From Nymphaea colorata (Eukaryota > Streptophyta > Magnoliopsida > Nymphaeales > Nymphaeaceae): 32,519 nt of DNA. Location of the stretch: the NCBI RefSeq assembly GCF_008831285.2, contig NW_022204671.1:1-32519 (forward strand), in the 5' to 3' direction. A program made the position numbers and the translations under genes. Shown here piece after piece: positions 9,804 to 18,954 of this stretch. The notes under the pieces were generated by a model. It did not search any database, was not told the DNA's origin, and worked only from the letters and a program-made list of their open reading frames with translations. Numbering within the stretch: position 1 is the first letter of the stretch; each line of letters opens with the position of its first letter.

Positions 9804-10968
9804 ATGGGAAATTGTTTCGCCGCCAGCTAGCCTTAAAGAAAAGAAAAAAGATTGAAATAAAGCCAAACGAATTAAAAAATGTTGAGATAAACGAAGTCAA
9901 ACTCCAAGACTATCTCAATATCGATAATCAAGAACTAAAGATAGATGCGTTCGATATCAATACCACCACACATCCTGCCTTCTCCCAAATCGCAAAAGAT
10001 ATATAACGCACCTATCCAAAATAATAATATTTCAAACAAGCAAGCAATAAGACAACCTTTGAACGACTTTTGAAAAGAATCGCCCTGCATTATCCGAAAC
10101 TCGGATATACTCAAGGCATCAATTTTGTCGCTGGATACTTTCTACTCAACGGAATGAGTGAAATAGAAGCGTAAAATCGTTTGTAGGGATGCTAATTCAT
10201 CCATAACTCATGGTCTTTGGCTTATACTAGGATCTCTTTCCACTTGCAAGACTTTATTGCTAACTCTTTTGGAAGCTTTTAAAGATAAAATGCAAGAGTT
10301 TTGCCTAAAAGATCGAAGCAATCTCAATCCCCGATGAAATGTGGATCTTTCAATGGTTCATCTGCTTCTTTGTTTATAATTTTCCCATTTAGTATATCTC
10401 CAAAATCTTCAAGTTCATCCTCAAAGAGAAAAAATTTGCCATGGTACGCCTTGCAGTTGGAATAATGGTACACCTATAGAAAAAATTTAAGAATATAGGT
10501 GATCAATTTTAAGAAGAATTCGTTCAGTGCATGGAAGCATTAAAATAATATACATACTGCAACGATCAATTGCCAGTTGATAAGATCATCTGGCAGGCAG
10601 AACAGATAAAAAATGAAGAGATCAGCAAATTACTATCCAAGGAATCGGAAAATTGGTATGAGAAATATTTCATTTCGAGTGGAGAAACCAAGGATGACAT
10701 TTATCACAAATTCATCAACAAAAAAGATAAGGATAGATTAGAGTTTTTCGGAAAAATCAAGAGTGGAATTTCAATAGTAACATACGAAAGACATCCAGAC
10801 TCTGTAGAGGTCATAGACAACATCGAAGAGAAGAAGGCTCAAAGATATATGAACCTTTATCAATCAGCCGGATAAAGACCTCATAACTCATTCGTAAAGT
10901 TTGCAAAAAGATACAGTCTTAACGAGAACAGGTTTCATAACCTTGTCGAATCAGTAACATATAGTTGA
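9804..10968 (+). CDS. TBC-domain Rab GTPase-activating protein
   Basis: The TBC domain is clear. IAKDIQRTYPK carries the I..D..RT signature with the catalytic arginine finger; HYPKLGYTQGINFVAGYFLL carries the Y.QG glutamine finger. PDEMWIFQWFICFFVYNFPI is the late conserved helix, followed by FKFILKEKKFAMVRLAVGIM. Both catalytic fingers are present, so GAP activity on a Rab is expected. The protein is about 388 residues, ending at TGA 10966-10968 after NRFHNLVESVTYS. The start chosen is ATG 9804 (MGNCFAASQP), joined to the main frame by one missing base in an A run near 9840. MGNC is a strong signal for N-myristoylation plus cysteine palmitoylation, implying a membrane-anchored GAP. Another one-base break falls near 10228. 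Confidence 0.85.
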
Positions 10969-11087
10969 TGGCTTCACTTTTTCATCATGATATCTTTATA
11001 CTCCTTATTTTCATATGCAGGGCGCTTGAAATATCAGAATTAAATAGAAAAAAAGAGTAATCTAGAATATTCTCGAGTGAACAAATA

Positions 11088-12736
11088 ATGTCGCTTTTCG
11101 GAGGAGAGTATAATAATAACAAACCAATGGACATCGAATACAATAGTGCTGCTCACAAATTCAAAGAACAAGGTAACCAGGCCTACAAAAACCAGGACTA
11201 CGCCAAAGCCATAACCTTCTATACCAAAGCCATTGAAGTTGATCAGTTAGATCCAAGCTACTTTACCAATAGAGCCCTTTGCTACTACAATCTAAACAAG
11301 TTCGAAGAATGCATCAAGGACTGCGATAGAGCCATTAAAATCAACAATAATTTGCCTAAGGCTTGGAAGAAAAAATCTCAGGCTTGCCTCAATCTGCTAA
11401 GATTTGATGAGGCTCTTGAAGCTGCAAAACAGGCTGTAGCCATCGAAAAGACTACTGCTGCAAGCAACTAACTCGAAGAAGTGGAATCCTTAAAATCCAA
11501 CTACGACAGGTATCTTGCTGCAGAGAGAGGTTACGACTATGCTGAAGCTCTTTCCTGCATCACCCACTTGGTCAACAAAATCCCTCACAATAAATCACTC
11601 AAATTGAACAGAGTGGAATGCCTTGCTAAAACTGGTCAGACTGCTGAAGCCAATACCCTTCTAAACTCAATTCATAATGAAAATACTCCTGACTTCTACT
11701 ACCTCAAGGGTATCATCGAACTCTATAGCGGAGACAGCAACAAGGCCAAGAAATATTTTACTGATGGAATGCGTTTGGATCCTGAAAACGCCAAATGCCA
11801 TAAGCTTAAACAAGGCCAAAAAGTGTGAGACTTATAAGGAGGAAGGAAACTAATTGATAAAGCAACAAAAATGGGCATAGGCTGAACATAAATACACATA
11901 AGCTCTCAACCTCGACCCATTCAACAAGAAACTCAACTCCATCATCTACTCCAACCGTGCCTTGACCTTCATGAAGCGGGGAGAAAAAATCAAAGCTCTT
12001 CAAGACCTTAATAAATCCCTGGAGCTTGATCCAAATTACATGAAATCTCTCATCAGAAGAGCAGAGCTGAACATGGAAAGATAGGACTACACTGCTGCCT
12101 TAAATGATTATAGCAAGATTCAAGAGCTTGATCCTTCTGCCAACATGAAGGCAAAATCGAATAGGCAAAGAAGAAAGAAAGACAGGCCAAAAAGAAGGAT
12201 TATTATGCAATTCTTGGAGTTCCAAGGACAGCAACAGAAGCCGAGATTAAAAAGGCTTACAAGGCACTTGCACTTAAATATCATCCTGACAGAAATAGAG
12301 GAAAGAGTGATGTTGAGCAAGAAGAGGCTTCCAAAAAGTTCAAGGACATTGCTGAAGCCCATGGAGTCCTCACTGATCCCGAGAAAAGAAGAGATATGAC
12401 TGCGGACAAATGGATTACGATGGCGATCAGGGAATGCCTGACTTTGGCAATATGCATTTCAATGCTGGAAACCCAGGAAACTTCAAATTTACATTCAACG
12501 GAACAGATACGAATGGCATGGGCATTGACCCTTCACAAATCTTTGAAATGTTCATGGGCGGAGGAGGCGATTCCGGCTTTGGATTCCCAGGTTTTGGAGG
12601 AATGAGAGCCGGTATGAACAGAGAAAAGGGCAATAAGCGAGGATCATCAAACCATAAAGGCTTCCCTGGATTTGGCGGATTCAGCGGATTCAGCCAAGGC
12701 CAATCAAATGGCTTCGACGGCTACAATTTTAATTGA
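11088..12736 (+). CDS. TPR and J-domain co-chaperone (DNAJC7/TPR2-like)
   Basis: The N-terminus ([18 protein letters not shown]) leads into TPR repeats starting [20 protein letters not shown], with the typical [21 protein letters not shown] second TPR array runs from about residue 245 ([20 protein letters not shown], then [15 protein letters not shown]). A J domain begins near 12190: [20 protein letters not shown] and [11 protein letters not shown], with the HPD motif that stimulates Hsp70 ATPase. A Gly/Phe-rich tail ([20 protein letters not shown]) follows to TGA 12734-12736. This order is that of DNAJC7/TPR2, which hands clients between Hsp90 and Hsp70; the TPRs should bind their C-terminal EEVD. 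Total about 548 residues. Breaks occur near 11808, at an A run (about 12153) and near 12390. Most Gln in the second TPR block is TAA/TAG. Confidence 0.92.
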
Positions 12737-12923
12737 TGATATGTACTTCTATTCTAATAATCACCATTTGCCTATTGTTTAATACCGATATATGAATAAA
12801 ATCTAAATCATGTTTATGAATTAAGTTACATATCCTTTTAGGAAGCATCCTTAAGGCTATCCTAAGTAATTTCCTCCTATAATAATTTTAAAGGAGTAAT
12901 AAAAGCATTATATATTAAAGCAA

Positions 12924-14388
12924 ATGCAAAAAAAATAAACAGATTAGGACTAAAACTTTCTTCCAATGCATCTCCTGGACGGTATTTTTCGAAACAACTC
13001 AGATGATGATGACGTTCCGACCACATCTTCAATAAAAAATGCGAATACTCAGGATCGGGAGTTCGCTTTTTCCGCACCGCCAATACTTTTCAATCTCGGC
13101 TACCGCGTATTCGATTTTTAATCAAGATCGAGGAAGATTTCTTCGACTAGGGTCAGAAGACATGGTAACTGTATCAATTTAACTCATCAACGAAGCTGTA
13201 ACAAAAATAAAAAACTTGTTAGATAACTTAATTCGAGATCCAGCTAAATAACACAAGAAAGTAATACAAGGTTCTAACATAGACTGAGTCTTCAAACAGA
13301 ATAAGAATATGCGCACTACTAGAGCTTCCAGAGTATCAACTCGCCCCAAATAAGCTATTTTCCTATATATTCTCCAGAGTAAGAAATACTAAATAACCTC
13401 GCCTATGTCTCTGAGTGGTGCAAGGATCAATACGGCTCCAGAAATATACAAACCGCCCTTGAAACATGCGACTAGTTTCTCAAGAATAAGATCTTTGAGT
13501 ATCTTTATCAACATATACCCGTCCTCATCTATGATAAGTTTGGAAATTATGTCGTGCAGAAGTACATTGAGGTCGGGAATGAAAGGCAAAAGAGTGCATT
13601 TACTAACTGACCAAAAAGGAATTTTTATTTGTGTGCTTGCATAGCTATGGATGCAGAGTTATACAGAAAATCGTGGAATATGCTCACGGCAAGGCCAAAA
13701 TACAAGCTGAAATTGTGAAGATAATAGAAGTTAACGCTATGCAGATCATCATGAATCAAAATGGAAACCACATCATTCAAAGAATTCTTTAGATTTTCGA
13801 GAAAGAAACAACTGAATTCCTCTCCAAACTCATCATGAATAATGTAAGACATGCCATATAAAGATTGAGAAACTTTCCTTCCATTCTTTCGGCTGCAGGG
13901 TGGTTCAAAAATATTTGGAAAGTGGCCGTAATGAGCAAATAAGGGTCAAAATGATGGACATTCTCATAGGAATGACTCTAAGACTGTCCAAGTGCCAATA
14001 TGGAAACTACATCATGCAGCACATAGTGACCAACACAAGGGAATATGAATACCAGTTGCTGAAGATTTTCTAAGAAAATTTCGCTGACCTTTCCTGCAAT
14101 AAGTTCGCAAGCAATGTCGTCGAAAAAATGATCAAATCATCCAAGAAATCATTCAGCGAATCCATCATCTCCAAGATCTGCGGAAGCCAGTAGTAATAAA
14201 TGAATTAACATAGGTTAGTTATCATCGCCAAGAACCAATTCGGAAACTATGTCATCCAAAGCCTTCTCGACCGCTCATCTCAATAAAAACGCCTTCTCTT
14301 GAAGAGCAAACTGAAATAAAATTGCCAATAGATAAGTAAGTCCCAATACGGAAGGCATGTGCTGATGCAGATGGAGAAAATCAAATGA
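12924..14388 (+). CDS. Pumilio-family (PUF) RNA-binding protein with a 20-base intron
   Basis: ATG 12924 opens MQKKQTDQDQNFLPMHLLDG and a polar N-terminal region of about 150 residues. Eight PUF repeats follow in order. Their base-reading positions are: R1 QYGSRNIQ, R2 FGNYVVQ, R3 YGCRVIQ, R4 GNHIIQ, R5 FGCRVVQ, R6 YGNYIMQ, R7 ASNVVEK, R8 FGNYVIQ; YGRHVLMQ closes the array. By the PUF code this set reads 5'-UGUAUAUA-3', as in animal Pumilio. TGA is 14386-14388. A 20-base GT-AG intron (13844-13863) interrupts repeat 4/5; removing it restores the frame and the standard 36-residue spacing. One-base breaks occur in the N-terminal part and near 13568. PUF proteins bind 3' untranslated regions and repress or localise mRNAs in the cytoplasm. 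Family certain; target inferred. Confidence 0.93.
13844..13863 (+). other. 20-base spliceosomal intron in the Pumilio gene
   Basis: The 20 bases begin GTAAGA and end AAAG, between codons ATG AAT AAT and ATT GAG AAA. Read through, the frame is wrong and PUF repeats 4 and 5 are too far apart. Removed, the protein reads LSKLIMNN-IEKLSFHSFGCR, and the distance from G of GNHIIQ to G of GCRVVQ becomes exactly 36 residues, the PUF repeat length. There is no direct repeat at the ends, so an internal eliminated sequence is less likely than an intron. Confidence 0.7.
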
Positions 14389-14394
14389 TTTGTA

Positions 14395-14402
14395 TGTAGA
14401 TA
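14395..14402 (+). promoter_or_regulatory. Possible Pumilio response element in the Pumilio 3' UTR
   Basis: TGTAGATA, matching the Pumilio consensus UGUANAUA, starts seven bases after the TGA of the Pumilio gene. It overlaps a TGTATGTA. Self-binding by Pumilio mRNA is known in other organisms, so autoregulation is possible. The region is AT-rich and one eight-base match can occur by chance. Confidence 0.3.
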
Positions 14403-14553
14403 TTTTATCAACATTTTAAAGTTTTTAAAATCTCCACGAAAAGCCCCGTTTTCATATTGTAGTGGATAATTGTTGGCCATATTGAAATATTCATTAACAT
14501 TGTAGAAAAGTTACTCAGTTTTATATTTTTATTGTGGAAATAAAATTATTGAG

Positions 14554-15194
14554 ATGAGCTTCTGGTATTCTACCGAGAAAGAGCGAGAGATCAATATGAT
14601 GAAGCAGCGATACATGAGCAATATCCTCCAGTACAATAAGCAACAGATCGAAGACAAGGCCCGGAGGAAACAGATGTAATTCAAAGCCTTCACATAACAT
14701 TCACATCAGATCAATTAAGAAGCCATCAACGAGCTGTAGCGGAGTCCAATCGCAATTTGAGGAAGAAAGAAGATGAAAAAAGCATGCTCAAGGAATGTTA
14801 CGATCGACAAATGAGGTAGAAAGCCTAGAGGGAAAAAATGGAGAAAGAAAAAGATGTGATGTATGCGTACCGTCAAAGGGAAAGACTGGATTACGAAGAG
14901 AACCGTCGGATGTTTGAAATTTCCAAAATGTTTAACCGGGTAACGTATCAAGCCACTCCTTCAAATTCTCATCGTAGGTCCAAGACTGAAGGCTACGATG
15001 AACACGAGTCGAATCCATAGCGATACCATCAAAGAAACCAACCGCAGACGCCGAAAGACCTCAACAATATTGAGATAAACCTTCTACCTCCTCCACAATC
15101 AAATCCTATTCCGACTCCCAAGCACGTATAAGGAGATTCTTTGGACAAATTAAACTACTCATTTCACAAGAAGGAAAGCAACAAAAAATATTGA
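14554..15194 (+). CDS. Coiled-coil protein, likely cytoskeletal
   Basis: ATG 14554 opens MSFWYSTEKEREINMMKQRY. Charged helical sequence follows for about 140 residues (NRNLRKKEDEKSMLKECYDR, then EKEKDVMYAYRQRERLDYEE), with the heptad feel of a coiled coil. A Pro/Ser/Asn-rich tail (NLLPPPQSNPIPTPKHVQGD) runs to TGA 15192-15194. Length about 213 residues. One frame break lies near 14740, where one base is missing after CTG TAG. Seven or more Gln codons are TAA or TAG. The Arg/Glu/Gln-rich helix with scattered Tyr recalls microtubule-inner or basal-body proteins of ciliates, but I recognise no named family. Confidence 0.65.
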
Positions 15195-15388
15195 ATTTTA
15201 TCTCTTAACTTCTGTTTATTTAGGCTGAAAAAAGTTATAATTATATATGATGGATCATCAATATGAGCATTTTTCTTGTATTATTTGCTATCCCTGGTGA
15301 TAAATGCTTAGGCATTGGGAATTCTATGGATGATTTAGTGCGCGCATTCAATTTCCAGTATCTCTTGTGATGCTACAGATGTAATTCC

Positions 15389-17000
15389 ATGCGAATTATA
15401 AAGATAATCATGCTTTAGTAAAACCAATTCACCAACATTACCCATCTTTTTTATAGCGGATAGTATTCGGAAGGCCTCAAGTAGATCTCCAGCATAATCA
15501 AACGCTAATCCAACTATTCCAATCTCTATGTCAACCGCGCCCTCTTTCTATCGCAACTCGGTAGCGATGATGAAGCCATCAGAGATCTCGAAAAAGCTCT
15601 AAGGATCAATCCACGCAACTACATAGCGTATTTCAACCTATTCTCCATATTGACCAAACTGGTCGAAGATGAAGATGCTTTGAAAAATTTGTGCTGCAGT
15701 ATCTCCTGCCTCTACTCATCAGAGCAAAATCATCAAAAAGCTTGGATGATGTCTAAGGTTCACTTCGTTATGCTTTTAACAATCATGAGCACACGTCCTC
15801 AAAGGATTGCTTCTCTTGGAAAAATAAAATATGAAGAGGCACATGCATCCTTCCAAAATGCTCTTAATATCGATCCTTCCAACCAAGTTCTTAGGAACCT
15901 GAGAAGAGTGGCAATCGAGAAGGGCCGCCTTAACGATGAGGCTCACGCATAAAACATTCAATCGAAGCAATAAATAGACTATCGGCTGAAGTGCAGTTAT
16001 AAAGTTATTGACGGTGTGGATCTATTCGATGAAATTGATAATAAACTTGGAGAATTTAATAGACTTTATGTCGATATCAATAGCAATGCTGGTGCAGTCA
16101 CTCAAAAAGTTCCAAAATAATCCATGCTTTCACCTTCACCTGAAGCAAGCTATGTCCGAGCAAGCAGACAATAAATAAAAGTTATATATGATTCAGGCTT
16201 AAGCACACCCAAAAGGCAGTCTTAGATACATCCTGAACCAGGAAATTACTACATTAGATCATCGATGGTTCACTAAAATGAGCATAAAGGTTTCTATTAA
16301 TGCATGGATAATGCTCATTTCGAAGAAGAAAACTTTAAATCCATCATCAATCATGAATAGTCTCCAAAAGTTTAAGAATGTTTCCTTCCTATTGAAGAAA
16401 ATAACCATATGATAGAGGATGAATTCAGCTCAGTGATCAATTTGGATCATCCTTAGCCTTTCGAATCAATCATTTCTGAATTGAAGGAACCTGAATTGCC
16501 TATCTAAGAAAAATAAGCCGAAATTGAAGAAAGCTAGCCTACAGAGCATTACAACCTAATCTACCCACTTGACGATCACATGAAGCTTAAAATAAGCATA
16601 TTGAACGTAGAATTCATCGACAAGGATTCGAATACCTTTCTAAGTTGTCAGATGTTTATTGCATTCTCAACTACAACGTGGCAAGAGCAAGCTGAAGACT
16701 GTCTGCAAGAGCTGTTAAGACGGCGTTTGCAGCTGGAATCAGTAATTTGAACCCATTGACATCTCCGAAAACCCAAGTGACATGAAGATTAAAATCTATA
16801 ACAAAAAATACAAATCAGTGAGAGACGATTTCTTAGGTGATCTTGAGGTGTTGATAACAACAGCTGATCTACTTAAATTGCCATTATACAGCAAGCAGGG
16901 CATCTTAGGAAGTCTTCTCCTTCATTTGCAATTAGTGTAAGTCACTCCAAAGCCAAAAGCATTACCCAGTGCAAACTAAGAGGAAGATTAGTGCCTATGA
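15389..17000 (+). CDS. TPR protein with C-terminal C2 domain
   Basis: The path begins at ATG 15389 (MRIIKIIMLYG across a possible 39-base intron). TPR repeats follow: GQYSEGLKQISSIIKR, then NYSNLYVNRALFLSQLG, DEAIRDLEKALRINPRN and YEEAHASFQNALNIDPSN. A long polar linker (about 16000-16560) has many TAA/TAG Gln codons and reads cleanly, for example DNAHFEEENFKSIINHEQSP. The C-terminus, from MKLKISILNVEFIDKDSN, fits a C2 domain: GKSKLKTVCKSCQDG, CSWNQQFEPIDIS, MKIKIYNKKYKSVRDDFLGD. It ends at TGA 16998-17000. C2 domains bind membranes or proteins, and the usual Ca-binding Asp cluster is only partly visible. Two frame breaks, near 15770 and near 16660. About 520 residues. The pairing suggests a scaffold at membranes or cilia; function unknown. 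Confidence 0.65.
15418..15456 (+). other. Candidate 39-base intron in the TPR-C2 gene
   Basis: GTAAAACC to TTTTTTATAG, with a pyrimidine-rich end. Removing it joins ATCATGCTTTA to CGGATAG and gives LYGQYSEGLKQ in the TPR frame from ATG 15389. Without splicing the TPR frame is open upstream but has no ATG nearby. Only the 5' end of the gene depends on it, so support is moderate to weak. Confidence 0.4.
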
Positions 17001-17076
17001 TTTGATTTATGAATGCTTTATTTAAAATAATTGGTTTAACTGATTTATATTCGTTAATTCAAAAGTATTAATATTA

Positions 17077-18896
17077 ATGGACTTATACCCTATAGCGTTG
17101 GCAATTTATGCCCTCTTGGCCATTGCTGCACTCGCATCGCTCAAATCCACCCTGGCAGAGGTCAACCGAGACGAACGAATCGAAAAAGATGAGAAAAGCA
17201 AGAAGATGATCGATGACAACCTTCAAAGAGAACCCAATAAAAAACATAAAACTGGAAGCTGCGGAATATTCAAGTACTTTTTAAGAAATTATACCTTTGC
17301 GCTGATATTTGGAAGGAGGTTCGGCATTCAATTGCTATCCTTGCTTTTCACATATTCAATCATCGGAATTTTTCTCTTCTAGACTAAATTTTGGTACCCC
17401 GCTATTGGCTTCGGCTCTATCATCAGCTCAGTAACAATCGTATTGCAAATCTTACAGGAAAGATCAGTAAAGGCAGAGTAATCGATAAACGATAAATAAT
17501 ATTAGCAAGAAAATGGAAATTAAAGAAGACTTTGTTTGTTCTGATGGGAATAACAACAATAGCACTGTATTTGACTCTGATAGGTCTTTGTTATAAGTGC
17601 TATATCAACAGCCAGCTATACTTTATGCTTTCGTACTTAGGAATCGTCTTTGCAATCGACAATTTAGCAGTAAAACCTTTCGTTCTTCTCACTATTGCAT
17701 TATTAGCGACATAAAACACAACGGTTTTGAGAATCGTAGATCGTGAGTAACAATAAAAGCAGATCAATAGGGTGAGAGTTGCAAATGATTTCCAGAAATA
17801 GCCTTAAACTAAACATCACTTTGTAATTAATCTGGAAAACTAACCTCAACAAATTGACCTCACGAAGTCCAAAGAATTCAATAGAAGTAAACATCTGCAA
17901 TAGAACATCAGGCATGCGCCTCAAGCACTTCCAAGCTCAAGCATTATTGATACTGTTTAGTTACACCATGAAGGGTCGGTCTAAAGCATGCTAAGTAGAG
18001 GATAAAGCAGGAAGTCAGGCCTCAATAAACTAACATCAATGAAATAACTTAACGAAATATAGCTGGAAAAGATAGAAGAGAATCCTAGTCATGAACTTCA
18101 GCAATACTTCTGTATCAATTTGCGTAGGTAAAAGCAAGCAGAATAAAATAAGCAACTATAAGACAAAATCGACAGTATTCTACAGGACAAAACAAACATC
18201 CAAAACGTCTAGCTGGTAAAGGAATTCATCTTCGAAGATTTTATCTGTAACTCACCCAAAAATGATGAAAATGTCGATCCTAGTTTCCATTAGTAGACAA
18301 AAAATAATAGCAAATACTCTAAAAGTAAAGGCAGTCTGAGAGGCGCTAAGACGTTTAGAATCCTTGAAAGAGAAAATGAAGTTGAACTTAATGACAAATA
18401 AAACACTATCGGTGAATCAACGAAGCATGAAATCAGCGAAAATGATATATCAGCATATCATAAGGATAGCTTTGCTTCCAACAGAAGAATTGACAACAAG
18501 ACGCACATTTTGAAGATTAGTGGGACATAAAAGGAAGCTGGGGATCTTGAATAAATTGATATTAACAGTCCCAACAAAAGAGTTATTCAGAAGACCAGCT
18601 ATGATATCCCTGCCATTCCTGAAGAGGTTATGAAAAGCAAGCACAAAAGGCATCGCAGAGGTACAACAAAGGACATAAGTCAACCTTACTTATTGCAAGA
18701 CAAACTTATATAAGTCTATTTCCCTGGCAAGAACAAATCATAATTTGATAACTTCGTCCGCTCCAAAAAGAAAAACTTTGACAGGTCCCAATTCTTCAAT
18801 CGTTCCAACAAAAAAGAATACTCCAACGGAAGATAAAAACCAATAGTGCATGAAAATGACGACCAACATACTGAATTTTTCGTTCCGAAGTTTTGA
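17077..18896 (+). CDS. Multi-pass membrane protein with long Gln-rich tail
   Basis: ATG 17077 opens MDLYPIALAIYALLAIAALA, a first membrane segment. Two more follow at about residues 85-125 (FGIQLLSLLFTYSIIGIFLF, then YPAIGFGSIISSVTIVLQI). After one frame break near 17522 (a base missing in an A run) come three more (LFVLMGITTIALYLTLIGLC, LYFMLSYLGIVFAID, PFVLLTIALLAT). A soluble tail of nearly 400 residues then runs unbroken to TGA 18894-18896. The tail holds over 30 TAA/TAG Gln codons and many Ser/Lys stretches, ending QHTEFFVPKF. The topology resembles the C-terminal membrane block of large ciliate surface proteins, but no extracellular domain precedes it here. No pore or enzyme motif is visible; function unknown. 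Confidence 0.7.
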
Positions 18897-18954
18897 TCAA
18901 TTAATTTGCATCAGTTGTTACCCATTCGTATTCATAGTGATAATAATATAACTT

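Noticed and set aside
13589-13645. A possible intron in the Pumilio gene, with GTGCATTTACTAAC (branch-site-like) and TTGCATAG
   Set aside because: Reading straight through in the other frame gives AKECIYQLTKKEF then CLHSYGCRVIQK, a good PUF repeat. Splicing would destroy the H-S-Y-G residues and leave the wrong frame. A one-base A-run loss near 13568 explains the break.
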